From positions 2,852,001-2,916,000 of the forward strand of contig NZ_AP017369.1 of assembly GCF_002355155.1 (NCBI RefSeq): DNA of 64,000 bases, in the 5' to 3' direction. The position numbers and the translations under genes are program-made. How positions within the stretch are numbered: position 1 is the first letter of the stretch; each line of letters opens with the position of its first letter. This DNA comes from Corynebacterium suranareeae. Its GTDB lineage: Bacteria > Actinomycetota > Actinomycetes > Mycobacteriales > Mycobacteriaceae. This document shows, in pieces, positions 45,005 to 54,065 of this stretch. The notes under the pieces are model-generated. The model had not been told where the DNA came from and made no database searches. It was given only the letters and a program-made list of their open reading frames with translations.

Positions 45005-45036
45005 CCACCCTCGGGCCGGTTTGGGCCGGAGGGTGG
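45005..45036. terminator. Terminator between pduO and ramA
   Basis: Stem ccaccctc (45005-45012) / gagggtgg (45029-45036) with an inner ggcc/ggcc pair. It is followed by a variant of the GCTTTTCGACGCC motif on the opposite strand. Serves convergent pduO and ramA. Confidence 0.7.
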
Positions 45037-45053
45037 CGTCGATAAGCAAATTT

Positions 45054-45899
45054 TTAAGGCAAAGCGCCAATCCGGCGCGCGGCATTGACTGCCTCGTAGC
45101 GCGTGTGGGCGCCGAGCTTGCGCATGACTGAACGCAGGTAGCTCTTCACGGTCTCCGCGCCGATGCCCATTTCCTCGGCGGCTTCGACGTTGGTGTGACC
45201 GAGCGCGACGCAGGCCAGCACATCAAGCTCGCGAGCAGAAAGCTTTGTGGTCTGCTTGATGCGGACCGGGGTGACCATCTGATCACACAGTTCCTCTAAG
45301 TCGCGGCGAAGGTCTTCGTCGGTGACCCGGTTTGCAAGCATGCGCAGCTTCGAATGGGTGGAACGCACCTGCTCCCACTCGGCGCCATTCATCACGCGGT
45401 TGGCTTTCAAGGATCCGCGACCATCTGGGACTCCATTGCGGCGCAGCGCGGAGTTAATCGCAAGATTTTGCTCCAGTGTGCGGGCAGTCATGGTGACTTC
45501 TTCAATAACAGTGTCTCCAAGACGCACGGCCGAGTGCACGCCTACGTACAAAACGCCACGAATTTCACGGTGCACAATAACCGGGACAGCCACGATGGAA
45601 TGAAGGCCTTCATCCTGAATCGCGGAGTCTTTCTCATGAGAAATGACATTTGCCCTGGTGTAATCACTCACACCGACCGGACGACGAGTTGCCACAACGC
45701 GTCCACCAACACCCACGCCTGGCTCAATAATCAGGTTCTGCAGTGCCGGGGTGCGCAACCCAACCCACTGAGTTATCTGCAGCCGATTATCCTGCAAGAC
45801 AGTGGCGAACATGGTGACAGGGATGCCTGTTGCGGTTTTCAGCGATGTCAGCGCCGAACGAATAGCATCTTCGTCATCTTTAATCCGCTGGGTATCCAC
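45054..45899 (-). CDS. ramA: LuxR-type acetate/carbon metabolism regulator RamA
   Basis: A regulator of about 281 residues starting at GTG 45899 (VDTQRIKDDEDAIRSALTSL), with AGGAGG nine bases upstream. A longer start at 45938 would add 13 residues. The N-terminal two-thirds form a GAF-like domain (QDNRLQITQWVGLRTP ... IRGVLYVGVHSAVRLGD). The C-terminal LuxR HTH is LSARELDVLACVALGHTNVEAAEEMGIGAETVKSYLRSVMRKLGAHTRYEAV. Sequence and neighbours identify it as RamA, the activator of ack-pta, acetate, TCA-cycle and surface-layer genes in C. glutamicum. sucCD in this window is a known RamA-linked target. Confidence 0.95.
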   Translation of the reverse strand: MDTQRIKDDEDAIRSALTSLKTATGIPVTMFATVLQDNRLQITQWVGLRTPALQNLIIEPGVGVGGRVVATRRPVGVSDYTRANVISHEKDSAIQDEGLHSIVAVPVIVHREIRGVLYVGVHSAVRLGDTVIEEVTMTARTLEQNLAINSALRRNGVPDGRGSLKANRVMNGAEWEQVRSTHSKLRMLANRVTDEDLRRDLEELCDQMVTPVRIKQTTKLSARELDVLACVALGHTNVEAAEEMGIGAETVKSYLRSVMRKLGAHTRYEAVNAARRIGALP

Positions 45900-45996
45900 C
45901 TTCAGATTTCCTCCTGCTTTACACCCGTGCTGGTACACCCATTAAGCGAACCACGGGTAACAATCATTCGACAAGGGTACAGTGTACCTCCCCTTT

Positions 45997-46216
45997 GGGG
46001 GTGAACATAGTCGAGGCAAATCATCAATATGTTGACACTTGCGCCCATTTTCGTTGATTTTCGGGGGTATTCAATTAAGTTCCCTACCCCTTAAGCACTA
46101 CCCCCGGCGATCAAGTTACCCCCGAATAGGTACTTAATGTGCAGTTCACAACGGTTTTAAAGGAAATCACAAATCGTTGTCCGGTTTTTCATCCCCAAAT
46201 ACACCCACTACCCCCA
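45997..46216. promoter_or_regulatory. Cluster of RamA-type C/G-tract sites upstream of ramA
   Basis: RamA recognises short tracts (A/C/T)G4-6(T/C) or the complement AC4-5(A/G/T). Five or more occur here: tgggggtg (45996-46003), cgggggta (46062-46069), accccttaa (46086-46094), accccc in actaccccc (46097-46105), ttaccccc (46117-46124) and a further ctaccccca near 46208. RamA represses its own promoter, so this fits autoregulation. The 666-bp gap 45900-46565 has no gene. Confidence 0.6.
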
Positions 46217-46446
46217 TTCGCGGTAACGACACGATTCAAGTTTGCTAAAAATAGTGTCCTAGAACACTTTTTTTGGTTCGAAAAACATGAAATTATTAGA
46301 CGCGACTGCCAAATCTTTAAGATTTTTCCACCAACAGGCTTTTTAAAAAATGCTTTTCGACGCCACACCCCAACCATCAAGCGCCGTTAAAAATATTCAT
46401 CCCTAGGACTAGGTTCTACCTGCAAAAACATTCGGTCTAGAAATAC

Positions 46447-46462
46447 TGAACAGAACTGTCTA
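46447..46462. promoter_or_regulatory. McbR-like operator upstream of cysK
   Basis: On the minus strand this reads TAGAC-AGTTCT-GTTCA, a TAGAC-N6-GTCTA match with two differing bases in the second half. cysK of C. glutamicum is an established McbR target. The site is about 105 bp upstream of the cysK ATG. Confidence 0.5.
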
Positions 46463-46565
46463 TTTCTTGGCTAGCTTTTTGTGTACACTCAAATCGCAGG
46501 GGCTACTTTCCTTTTATGGCAGTCCAACAAAAGTTAAAGCAATTACTGATTGGAGCACTCCCCAC

Positions 46566-47501
46566 ATGGGTAACGTGTACAACAACATCACCGAGACCAT
46601 CGGCCGCACCCCACTGGTGAAGCTGAACAAGCTCACCGAAGGCCTGGACGCAACCATCCTGGTCAAGCTGGAATCCTTCAACCCAGCAAACTCCGTGAAG
46701 GACCGCATCGGTCTGGCCATCATTGAAGCAGCAGAGCAGTCCGGTGACCTGAAGCCAGGTGGCACCATCGTTGAAGCAACCTCCGGCAACACCGGTATCG
46801 CACTCGCAATGGTTGGCGCTGCACGTGGTTACAACGTTGTCCTCACCATGCCAGAGACCATGTCCAACGAGCGTCGCGTCCTGCTCCGCGCTTACGGTGC
46901 AGAAATTGTTCTCACCCCAGGTGCAGCTGGCATGCAGGGTGCAAAGGACAAGGCAGACGAGATCGTCGCTGAGCGCGAAAACGCAATCCTTGCTCGCCAG
47001 TTCGAGAACGAGGCAAACCCAAAGGTTCACCGCGAAACCACCGTTCAGGAAATCCTCGAAGACACCGACGGCAACGTTGACATCTTCGTCGCAGGTTTCG
47101 GTACCGGCGGAACCGTAACTGGCGTTGGCCAGGTTCTGAAGGAAAAGAACCCAAATGTTGAGATCTACACTGTTGAGCCAGAGGCTTCCCCACTGCTTAC
47201 CACCGGCAAGGCTGGCCCACACAAGATCCAGGGCATCGGCGCAAACTTCATCCCTGAGGTCCTAGACCGCAAGGTTCTCGATGACGTGCTCACCGTCTCC
47301 AACGAAGACGCAATCGCTTACTCCCGCAAGCTTGCTGTTGACGAAGGCATCCTCGGCGGCATCTCCACCGGTGCAAACATCAAGGCTGCGCTGGACTTGG
47401 CAGCAAAGCCAGAGAACGCTGGCAAGACCATCGTCACCATCGTCTGCGACTTCGGTGAGCGCTACGTCTCCACCGTTTTGTACGAAGACATCCGCGACTA
47501 A
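46566..47501 (+). CDS. cysK: O-acetylserine sulfhydrylase (cysteine synthase A)
   Basis: A 311-residue fold-II PLP enzyme that makes cysteine from O-acetylserine and sulfide. ATG 46566 is chosen over the longer opening at 46467 because homologues begin [20 protein letters not shown] and GGAG lies ten bases upstream. The PLP lysine is K45 in [11 protein letters not shown], the substrate loop is TSGNTGIAL, and the phosphate-cradle glycines are [12 protein letters not shown]. The C-terminal [15 protein letters not shown] is intact. Cytosolic. It is followed by a terminator and then cysE, which makes its substrate. The protein shows the strong codon bias (ctc, aag, gtc, atc) typical of highly expressed corynebacterial genes. 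Confidence 0.95.
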   Translation: MGNVYNNITETIGRTPLVKLNKLTEGLDATILVKLESFNPANSVKDRIGLAIIEAAEQSGDLKPGGTIVEATSGNTGIALAMVGAARGYNVVLTMPETMSNERRVLLRAYGAEIVLTPGAAGMQGAKDKADEIVAERENAILARQFENEANPKVHRETTVQEILEDTDGNVDIFVAGFGTGGTVTGVGQVLKEKNPNVEIYTVEPEASPLLTTGKAGPHKIQGIGANFIPEVLDRKVLDDVLTVSNEDAIAYSRKLAVDEGILGGISTGANIKAALDLAAKPENAGKTIVTIVCDFGERYVSTVLYEDIRD

Positions 47502-47515
47502 TCCCTGCGGTTGTT

Positions 47516-47544
47516 AACCACCTAAGCTTCATGCTTGGGTGGTT
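47516..47544 (+). terminator. Terminator of cysK
   Basis: A 12-bp stem aaccacctaagc (47516-47527) / gcttgggtggtt (47533-47544) followed by TTTT. Confidence 0.9.
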
Positions 47545-47640
47545 TTTTGATATCTAGGGCTTGCGTCTGGCTTTTCTTGGATGAATATTTCTCACACGAG
47601 TTTCCACTTGCCCAATAGACGCGCTGTTAGACTTGCCAGC

Positions 47641-48207
47641 ATGCTCTCGACTCTAAAAATGATCCGTGAAGATCTTGCAAACGCCCGTGAACACGATCCA
47701 GCAGCCCGAGGCGATTTAGAAAACGCCATAGTTTATTCCGGCCTCCACGCCATTTGGGCACACCGAGTCGCACACAGCTGGTGGAAATCCGGTTTCCGGG
47801 GTCCAGCCCGCGTATTATCCCAATTCACCCGATTCCTCACCGGCATTGAAATTCACCCCGGTGCCACGATCGGTAGACGCTTCTTTATTGACCACGGCAT
47901 GGGAATCGTCATCGGTGAAACCGCAGAGATCGGCGAAGGCGTCATGCTCTATCACGGTGTAACCCTAGGCGGACAGGTTCTCACACAAACTAAGCGCCAC
48001 CCGACACTCTGCGACAACGTCACAGTAGGTGCCGGCGCAAAAATCTTAGGTCCAATTACCATCGGCGAAGGCTCCGCTATCGGTGCTAACGCAGTTGTCA
48101 CCAAAGATGTACCAGCTGAACACATCGCAGTTGGAATTCCAGCAGTAGCACGACCACGCGGTAAGTCTGAGAAAATTAAACTAGTAGATCCCGATTACTA
48201 CATTTAA
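47641..48207 (+). CDS. cysE: Serine O-acetyltransferase
   Basis: A 188-residue short-type serine acetyltransferase, transferring acetyl from acetyl-CoA to serine. The helical N-terminus ([24 protein letters not shown]) is followed by left-handed beta-helix hexapeptide repeats from about residue 65: [43 protein letters not shown], with catalytic His in DHGMG and in [12 protein letters not shown] 47641 is preferred; the in-frame ATG 47581 would add 20 atypical residues. It forms the cysteine synthase complex with CysK. A terminator follows. Confidence 0.94.
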   Translation: MLSTLKMIREDLANAREHDPAARGDLENAIVYSGLHAIWAHRVAHSWWKSGFRGPARVLSQFTRFLTGIEIHPGATIGRRFFIDHGMGIVIGETAEIGEGVMLYHGVTLGGQVLTQTKRHPTLCDNVTVGAGAKILGPITIGEGSAIGANAVVTKDVPAEHIAVGIPAVARPRGKSEKIKLVDPDYYI

Positions 48208-48218
48208 AGAAAATATTG

Positions 48219-48248
48219 GCGCCCTACCTGATGTTTGAGGTAGGGCGC
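48219..48248 (+). terminator. Terminator of cysE
   Basis: An 11-bp stem gcgccctacct (48219-48229) / aggtagggcgc (48238-48248) followed by tgttttta. Confidence 0.85.
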
Positions 48249-48359
48249 TGTTTTTATTTGGTGAGTTTTTTTAGATTTTGAGCCGATTAAGGGGCTGCGC
48301 CATTAACAGCAAAGGGTTTCAACCGTTTTTTCTGTTATGCCGTTGTTCCGATGTCCCGA

Positions 48360-48428
48360 TGTACATAAGACCACAAGATTTCCTGATTTCGGCCACCTTT
48401 TTGCCAATATCTTGTGGTCTTATGTACA
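48360..48428. repeat. Perfect 20-bp inverted repeat with 29-nt spacer
   Basis: TGTACATAAGACCACAAGAT (48360-48379) is repeated inverted at 48409-48428. No T tract follows, so it is not a simple terminator. It lies in the gene-free gap 48249-48574 and touches the 13-mer array. Confidence 0.75.
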
Positions 48429-48430
48429 CA

Positions 48431-48495
48431 CGGAAGGCAGGCACCGAAGGCAGGCGCGAAATACAGGCCCGGAAAGCAGACACCGAACGCAGGCG
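48431..48495. repeat. Five degenerate 13-bp tandem repeats
   Basis: Units at 48431, 48444, 48457, 48470 and 48483: cggaaggcaggca, ccgaaggcaggcg, cgaaatacaggcc, cggaaagcagaca and ccgaacgcaggcg. Units 1, 2 and 5 are close matches. Directly adjacent to the 20-bp inverted repeat. Confidence 0.6.
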
Positions 48496-48574
48496 CATCT
48501 CAAAACCTATTTCCGCGACTGTATTGCACGGAAGTAGCTCACTGAGCCTTCGGATGGGATTTAGACAAGAAAGG

Positions 48575-48865
48575 CTAGTTTTTTAAATCCTTATACTCAG
48601 GGTTCTTCTTAATAAAACCCGCCACGGCAGAGCACGCATCATGGATGCGGATGCCGTTTTCACGGGCATCATCTAAAGCAAACTTAATCAGGGGTGCAGA
48701 AAGCCCTTGTCCGCGGAATTCAGGCTTGATGACAGTGTGGTTAAAGTTTCGGAAATCAGGTCCATCCAAGTAGCTTGCAAACCCTGCGGGAGTGCCGTCT
48801 ACGTTGAGAACAAAGCGCTTCTGCCCTTCATTATGGACAATTTCAATGTTCTGGTTCTCGCTCAT
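48575..48865 (-). CDS. Small GNAT-like N-acetyltransferase (YjdJ/NAT type)
   Basis: A 96-residue protein of the GCN5-related small acetyltransferase group. After IEIVHNEGQKRFVLNVDGTPAGFASYL, the acetyl-CoA binding motif VIKPEFRGQGLSAPLIKFALDDARENG fits the V-x-P-x-x-R-G-x-G-x motif A. AGGAG lies seven bases before the ATG. The substrate is unknown; the same gene lies between cysE and sucD in C. glutamicum. Confidence 0.85.
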   Translation of the reverse strand: MSENQNIEIVHNEGQKRFVLNVDGTPAGFASYLDGPDFRNFNHTVIKPEFRGQGLSAPLIKFALDDARENGIRIHDACSAVAGFIKKNPEYKDLKN

Positions 48866-48989
48866 GCGTGTGCTCCTAGGTATGTTTTCCAGGCTTCTTA
48901 AATCACCGGATTACTGGAAAGGGCTCCCCGACAAAAATAAACCGTCATCCACCGGGGCTACTTCTCCTTTATACCTTTTGAACACAAAG

Positions 48990-49028
48990 ACACCCGGTTT
49001 TATTTCCTAGGGAAATAAAACCGGGTGT
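48990..49028 (-). terminator. Terminator downstream of the tRNA-Asp/tRNA-Phe pair
   Basis: An 18-bp perfect stem acacccggttttatttcc (48990-49007) / 49011-49028, loop of three. T-rich on the minus strand. Confidence 0.85.
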
Positions 49029-49034
49029 AGATGG

Positions 49035-49107
49035 TGGCCAGAGCCGGGATCGAACCGGCGACCTTTCACTTTTCAGGCGAACGCTCTACCGACTGAGCTA
49101 TCTGGCC
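49035..49107 (-). tRNA. tRNA-Phe(GAA)
   Basis: 73-nt cloverleaf: acceptor GGCCAGA/TCTGGCC, D arm GCTC/GAGC, anticodon loop CTGAAAA (GAA) on stem TTCGC/GTGAA, T arm GCCGG/CCGGC, A73. CCA is not encoded. Confidence 0.95.
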
Positions 49108-49139
49108 AGGGGCTGCTCTACAGTATAGACCAACTCCTG

Positions 49140-49213
49140 CGACCCTGACGGGACTTGAACCCGCGACCTCCGCCGTGACAGGGCGGCGCGCTAACCAACT
49201 GCGCCACAGGGCC
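49140..49213 (-). tRNA. tRNA-Asp(GTC), copy 1
   Basis: 74-nt cloverleaf: acceptor GGCCCTG/CAGGGTC, anticodon loop CTGTCAC (GTC) on stem CCGCC/GGCGG, G73 discriminator as expected for Asp. Upstream of tRNA-Phe on the same strand. Identical to the copy at 52153. Confidence 0.95.
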
Positions 49214-49333
49214 TTAAAGCCATGCACTGTTCAGTGTTTGTCACACTGTCCTGCGCACAGATGAATACTCTACACAGGCCTTATGATTAGCCACAAATCC
49301 GCAGGTTAAAACTAAGATCTGTGGCTATTTAAA

Positions 49334-50218
49334 CTACAAAGCAGCAACAACCTCACGCATCAGCTTCGCAGTTTCGCTTGGGGTTGTCCCTACCCTTACC
49401 CCCACGGCTTCCAATGCTTGTTTCTTCGCGGCAGCTGTTCCTTCTGAACCCGTTACGATAGCGCCGGCATGGCCCATTGTTTTTCCTTCGGGAGCTGTAA
49501 AGCCTGCCACATAGCCCACCACAGGTTTGGTTACGTGCTTTGAAATGAAATCTGCTGCGCGCTCCTCCGCGTCGCCACCAATCTCGCCGATCATCACGAT
49601 TGCTTTGGTCTCAGGGTCGGCCTCAAAAGCCTCCAGCGCGTCAATGTGCGTTGTTCCAATGATTGGGTCGCCACCGATGCCGATGGCTGTGGAAATGCCG
49701 ATATCCGACAGCTCATACATCATCTGATATGTCAGCGTTCCCGACTTAGAGATCAAGCCAATGGGGCCTGAACCTGCGATATTGGCTGGTGTGATTCCTG
49801 CGAGTGATTCACCTGGGGTGATAATGCCTGGGCAATTCGGGCCAATGATGCGGGTGTGCCCCACTTTCTTGGCATAGGCCCACGCTTCGGATGCATCGCG
49901 GACAGGGATTCCTTCGGTGATGATCACACACAGTGGGATGTGGGCGTCGATCGCTTCAATGATCGCGGATTTAGCAAACGCCGGAGGAACGAAAATCACC
50001 GTGACATTTGCACCGGTTGCCGCCATGGCTTCCTGGACGGTGCCAAAGACAGGCAGATCGGTGTCATTGATTCTCACAGTTTGTCCAGCTTTGCGCGGGT
50101 TGGTGCCACCAACCAACTTCGCACCAGAAGCTAGGATTCGTCGCGCATGCTCTGAACCTTCCGATCCTGTAATGCCTTGGATGATGATGCGTGAGTCAGA
50201 ATTGAGGAAAATAGACAT
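49334..50218 (-). CDS. sucD: Succinyl-CoA synthetase alpha subunit
   Basis: A 294-residue subunit of the TCA-cycle enzyme that couples succinyl-CoA cleavage to NTP formation. The CoA-binding Rossmann fold opens with [20 protein letters not shown] and the motif [10 protein letters not shown]. The [10 protein letters not shown] loop follows, and the phosphohistidine is in [12 protein letters not shown] near residue 250. Twenty-one bp downstream of sucC and co-transcribed. In C. glutamicum sucCD is RamA-dependent and dispensable beside succinyl-CoA:acetate CoA-transferase; that applies here by homology only. Confidence 0.95.
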   Translation of the reverse strand: MSIFLNSDSRIIIQGITGSEGSEHARRILASGAKLVGGTNPRKAGQTVRINDTDLPVFGTVQEAMAATGANVTVIFVPPAFAKSAIIEAIDAHIPLCVIITEGIPVRDASEAWAYAKKVGHTRIIGPNCPGIITPGESLAGITPANIAGSGPIGLISKSGTLTYQMMYELSDIGISTAIGIGGDPIIGTTHIDALEAFEADPETKAIVMIGEIGGDAEERAADFISKHVTKPVVGYVAGFTAPEGKTMGHAGAIVTGSEGTAAAKKQALEAVGVRVGTTPSETAKLMREVVAAL

Positions 50219-50239
50219 GGTTAAACAGGTGCTCCTAAA

Positions 50240-51448
50240 TTAGTTCGCGGTTGCAAATTGACCGTGCTGGGAAAGATTGGCCAAATGCGCCGCATAGTCA
50301 GCCGCGGCATCCATGCCATCAACAACTGTGACCAGTGGGTGATCATATTCCGCCAGGATTCGACGGCCCTCCACCACGTTGTTTCCATCCAGGCGAACCA
50401 CCAGGGGCTTGGTAGCTTGATCGCCAAGAACATCCAATGCCCCGACGATGCCCTTTGCCACAACATCGCATGCTGTGATGCCACCAAAAACATTCACAAA
50501 TACGCTGCGTACCTGGCTATCACCAAGGATTACATCCAAACCAGCTGCCATGGATTCAGCTGAAGCGCCACCACCAATATCAAGGAAGTTCGCGGGACGT
50601 TGTCCGCCGTGACGCTCACCAGCTGCTGCAACAATATCTAGCGTGGACATCACGAGCCCCGCACCGTTGCCGATGATTCCAACCGAACCATCCAATTTCA
50701 CATAGTTCAGATCATTCTTCTTGGCTTTCAACTCCAAAATGTCCAAACCGCCAGCCGATTCCGCCAGTGCCCCACGGTTTTCATGGCGGAAATCAGCGTT
50801 GTCATCCAACGTAATTTTTCCATCCAAAGCGATCACATCACCGTCATCCGTGAGCACCAATGGATTTACTTCAACAAGTGTTGCTTCCTCTTCGTAGTAC
50901 ACCTGCCAAATCTTCATCAGCACCGGAATAACTTTCTCCGCCACGTCAGCTTCAAAACCGGCTTCTGAAACAATCTCTCGAGCTTTTGCCTCATCAATTC
51001 CGGTTAGCGGATCTACCTCTACCTTGGCCAAGGCTTCAGGCTTTTCCTTAGCCAAAATTTCAATTTCCATGCCACCCTCGACAGAGCACATGGCCAGATA
51101 CGAACGATTCGCGCGATCCAACAAAATGGAGAAATAATATTCCTCTGCGATATCAGCGCCCTGCGCCACCATCACCTGATTAACAGCATGACCTTTAATA
51201 TCCATGCCCAAAATCGCATTCGCCGCTTCAAAAGCCTGAGCCGACGTAGGTGCCACTCGGACGCCGCCCGCCTTTCCGCGTCCGCCCACCTTAACTTGAG
51301 CCTTGACGACGGTCAGTCCCCCTATTTCCTCCGCCGCCTTCCTCGCAGTCTCAGGTGTTGATGCCACAATGCCCCGCAGCACTGGCACACCATGGGCTTC
51401 AAAGAGATCTCGAGCTTGGTATTCAAAAAGATCCACCGTTAATTCCAT
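50240..51448 (-). CDS. sucC: Succinyl-CoA synthetase beta subunit
   Basis: An ATP-grasp subunit of 402 residues when started at ATG 51448 ([23 protein letters not shown]), the size known in relatives; a start at 51496 would add 16 residues without homology. Visible are the lysine-bearing [17 protein letters not shown], the grasp fold region [28 protein letters not shown], the metal site [10 protein letters not shown] and [36 protein letters not shown] with [15 protein letters not shown] forms the ligase domain. First gene of sucCD. Confidence 0.94.
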   Translation of the reverse strand: MELTVDLFEYQARDLFEAHGVPVLRGIVASTPETARKAAEEIGGLTVVKAQVKVGGRGKAGGVRVAPTSAQAFEAANAILGMDIKGHAVNQVMVAQGADIAEEYYFSILLDRANRSYLAMCSVEGGMEIEILAKEKPEALAKVEVDPLTGIDEAKAREIVSEAGFEADVAEKVIPVLMKIWQVYYEEEATLVEVNPLVLTDDGDVIALDGKITLDDNADFRHENRGALAESAGGLDILELKAKKNDLNYVKLDGSVGIIGNGAGLVMSTLDIVAAAGERHGGQRPANFLDIGGGASAESMAAGLDVILGDSQVRSVFVNVFGGITACDVVAKGIVGALDVLGDQATKPLVVRLDGNNVVEGRRILAEYDHPLVTVVDGMDAAADYAAHLANLSQHGQFATAN

Positions 51449-51747
51449 TTCCGGCCCGCATTTAGAGCCTTCTATATCTCTAACAAGTTGCCCCACAGAA
51501 CGTGTTTCAACTCACCAATATGATCGTATTGTGAAGTCTAACACTGTAAACTTTGCAAATTGCAACAAAAATGGATCTGCCGTGCTCACCCCACATCACT
51601 TGGGAACTTTTCCGCAGGTTTCCCCAAACCCACGCGGTCAATTACTCACCCGACAGAGGCCTCAAACGACTTACCTAGATTGATCTCGGCGCCCAATACG
51701 CCGACTTCTCGACATACGACTTCAGTCAGTTTTCAACCCACCATCGC

Positions 51748-52012
51748 TTACAGCCCGTTTAAGCCACTGGAAATCAAGAATGAGCATTTACATCACCAGC
51801 CACCGCAAAGGCCTTTAGAAGCGATCCTGTGAGGCCACTTTTTCTGGCCCCAGAATCTGGTTTTTGAGCTCATTTCACCTGACGACCAAGACCGCTTATT
51901 CCAAACGAGGTTTTGGTCGAATACGACGCTATCCCGGCCTACAAAATTGATCTGGTGACCAAGGACCCCGAACATGCCTATGGATTTGGTCCCAGATGAC
52001 GGTTTTAGGAAC
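51748..52012 (+). repeat. Dispersed intergenic element, copy C
   Basis: Same orientation as copy A. It opens cttacagcccgtttaagcca, continues with ggccactttttctgg, gacgaccaagaccgcttattc, gaggttttggtcgaat, tctggtgaccaaggacccc and tatggatttggtcccagatg, and ends gacggttttaggaac. Similarity to copy B (reversed) is about 70 percent by eye over 185 bp. It occupies most of the gene-free gap 51449-52152 upstream of sucCD; 51449-51747 shows no other feature apart from presumed sucCD promoter DNA. Confidence 0.75.
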
Positions 52013-52095
52013 GGCCCTAGCCAAATCCAAATAATCTGGGTGTCGAAACCCCATAAACCCCGAAAAGTACACACTCCAAAAATCAAAGAAACAAA

Positions 52096-52140
52096 AACAG
52101 AGGCTGTACATTTTCTTAAAGAAAAAGTACAACCTCTGTT
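52096..52140 (-). terminator. Terminator of the tRNA-Glu/tRNA-Asp unit
   Basis: Stem aacagagg (52096-52103) / cctctgtt (52133-52140), with inner tgtac/gtaca and ttttc/gaaaa pairs. Confidence 0.8.
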
Positions 52141-52152
52141 ATCACATTGCTG

Positions 52153-52226
52153 CGACCCTGACGGGACTTGAACCCGCGACCTCCGCCGTGACAGGGCGGC
52201 GCGCTAACCAACTGCGCCACAGGGCC
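52153..52226 (-). tRNA. tRNA-Asp(GTC), copy 2
   Basis: Sequence identical to the copy at 49140-49213, including the flanking TGC after the gene. Co-directional with tRNA-Glu, 41 bp away. Confidence 0.95.
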
Positions 52227-52267
52227 TCATATGCAGCATTTAACTGCTACTTCCTTTGGGGAAGTAG

Positions 52268-52340
52268 TACTCCCAACGGGATTCGAACCCGTGTCGCTGC
52301 CGTGAAAGGGCAGTGTCCTAGGCCCCTAGACGATGGGAGC
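52268..52340 (-). tRNA. tRNA-Glu(TTC)
   Basis: 73-nt cloverleaf: acceptor GCTCCCA/TGGGAGT with a G1-T72 wobble, D arm with CTAGGGGCCTAG, anticodon loop CTTTCAC (TTC) on stem CTGCC/GGCAG, T arm ACGGG/CCCGT, A73. Confidence 0.93.
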
Positions 52341-52449
52341 TCGTCGCTCTCGGCGACTGGATATGAATATACGTGACTTTTTTCAATCTGCAAAATCGCA
52401 CTCTGACCTGCAGGTTTATAAAGCCACTTAGACGTCCATGTTGTGTTGT

Positions 52450-53172
52450 TTAGTTGCAGGTGCCGTCGATTGAGCAGCTTTGGCCGTCGATGACTTCAAA
52501 TGGGCTGGATGGGTTGTCGGCTGCCCACTCTTCGTAGGCCTTTTCGATGGTGCCGGTGAACACTTCTGGTTGTTGCGCGCCGTTGATGGCGTATTTGCGG
52601 TCGAAGACGAAGAAGGGGACGCCTTGGACACCGAGTTGGCGGGCTTCGAAGATGTCTTGTTGGACGTCGTTGGTGTAGGCGTCGGATTCGAGTGCTTCGC
52701 GGGTGGCATTGGCATCTAGGCCTTCCTCTGCAGCAATCTCGACCAAGACATCAATGTCATCGATGTTTTTGCCGTCAACGAAGTGGGCTTTGAAAAGGTG
52801 CTGTGCCGCTTCTTGTTGTTTTCCGTGTGCTTTTGCAATGTGGGTGAGGCGGTGAGCGTTGATGGTGTTGGCTGCGATGGTGTCTTCAGGGTTCATCTCA
52901 AGGCCGGTGGCTTGCGCCATTGCTTGGACTTGGGAGTTCATTTGGCGGGCTTGCTCGATGCTCATGCCTTTGACCTCAGCGAGATGCTCGGTGGTTGAGC
53001 GCAATGGATGTGTTTCTAGGCCTGGAGCAAGTTCAAAGCTTTTGTATTCCACTTCGATGCGTCCGGCCTGGTCAAATCTGCTGAGAGCGTCATCGAGGCG
53101 TTTCTTGCCGATGTAGCAGAAGGGGCACACGATGTCGCTCCACACTTCGATTTTCATTTTTGAAACAGCCAT
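52450..53172 (-). CDS. DsbA-family oxidoreductase, FrnE type
   Basis: A 240-residue cytosolic DsbA-fold protein without signal peptide. The active site CPFC lies in IEVWSDIVCPFCYIGKKRL (FrnE/PolE-type start), the alpha-helical insertion runs from LAEVKGMSIEQARQ to about residue 150, and the cis-Pro loop is GVQGVPFFVFDRKYAINGAQQPEVF. FrnE proteins act as thiol isomerases or in redox stress. Three cysteines at the C-terminus (SCSIDGTCN) form a second potential disulfide. Gene order beside the pilus operon is probably incidental. Confidence 0.87.
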   Translation of the reverse strand: MAVSKMKIEVWSDIVCPFCYIGKKRLDDALSRFDQAGRIEVEYKSFELAPGLETHPLRSTTEHLAEVKGMSIEQARQMNSQVQAMAQATGLEMNPEDTIAANTINAHRLTHIAKAHGKQQEAAQHLFKAHFVDGKNIDDIDVLVEIAAEEGLDANATREALESDAYTNDVQQDIFEARQLGVQGVPFFVFDRKYAINGAQQPEVFTGTIEKAYEEWAADNPSSPFEVIDGQSCSIDGTCN

Positions 53173-53230
53173 ATCTGTACCAACCTTGTTTGTTTGCTTT
53201 TAAGGACTCCCCTATCGCAACCACGATTGG

Positions 53231-54055
53231 CTACAAACTATTTCTTTTGATGATTTTCGTGACGGTTTCAACCATGGTGGTAAATCCTGGTTCTTCGATG
53301 GGGAAATGTCCGCAGTCTTTGAGCATCACTACTTCGGTTGGTCCTTTGATGCGTGCTAGGGTGCGCAGGCTTAATTCGACGGGTGTGAGGCTGTCGTGTT
53401 CGGGGTGCATGAGGGTGACCGGAGTGGTGCCAAATTTTGCTTTGTGCTGGAAGAAGGATGCTAAAAATCCCCAGGTTATTTTTGATCCTCCGCTGTGTTC
53501 ATCGGCTGCGCACAGTTTTCCCAATGCGGGGCTGCGGCTGATTTTGTTGAAGTTCAGCACCCGGGTCATTGGTAGTTCGCGGTTGCGCAGCGGGCCTTGG
53601 ATAAGTCTGGTCAAAGGCGAGAATCTAAACAGTGCCCGGCGCGTTGGCTGATCGGAGGGGTTAAGCAGGCATGTTGCGATCACGTGGGTCACCAGTCCGG
53701 TGCGGTGCGCTGCTTCCGCGCACAGTAATCCGCCGGTGCCTGCGCCAATGAGGATGAGGGGGCGGTCGTCGTGTTCGGAAGAGATGAAGGCTTCCAAAAG
53801 GCGCAGCCAGTCGTCGTAAAGCGGGGTTTTAGGCAGGTCTATCGCGGCGAGGTCCGCGCCTGGAATGGCCGCGACGAGGGGCCAGAGGGCGCCGCTGTGC
53901 GTGCCTAGGCCATGGACGACGATGACGCGGACGGGCGCTTTTCGACGCTTCCTTGCAATGTGCACCCTTTCCGATGCCCATTCCCACCAGGTGTGTTCTG
54001 GTTGAATACCTGTACGATGCGAAAGCGGTAGGAAGGCCTCGTATGGGTTACTCAT
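53231..54055 (-). CDS. Alpha/beta hydrolase
   Basis: A hydrolase of about 274 residues starting at ATG 54055 (MSNPYEAFLPLSHRTG), with AAGGTTGGG upstream. A longer frame from 54211 would overlap the sortase gene. Features are VRVIVVHGLGTHSGALWPLV (oxyanion strand), the elbow ILIGAGTGGLLCAEA where the usual G-x-S-x-G is GAGTG, the acid in HPEHDSLTP and the catalytic histidine in DCGHFPIEEP. The nucleophile serine is replaced by alanine in G-A-G, so the protein may lack classical esterase activity or use a different residue. Ten bp after the sortase stop, likely co-transcribed. Confidence 0.75.
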   Translation of the reverse strand: MSNPYEAFLPLSHRTGIQPEHTWWEWASERVHIARKRRKAPVRVIVVHGLGTHSGALWPLVAAIPGADLAAIDLPKTPLYDDWLRLLEAFISSEHDDRPLILIGAGTGGLLCAEAAHRTGLVTHVIATCLLNPSDQPTRRALFRFSPLTRLIQGPLRNRELPMTRVLNFNKISRSPALGKLCAADEHSGGSKITWGFLASFFQHKAKFGTTPVTLMHPEHDSLTPVELSLRTLARIKGPTEVVMLKDCGHFPIEEPGFTTMVETVTKIIKRNSL

Positions 54056-54065
54056 GCACCCAACC

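Noticed and set aside
48431..48495. Possible CRISPR array
   Set aside because: The units are only 13 bp, degenerate and without spacers, and no cas genes are present.
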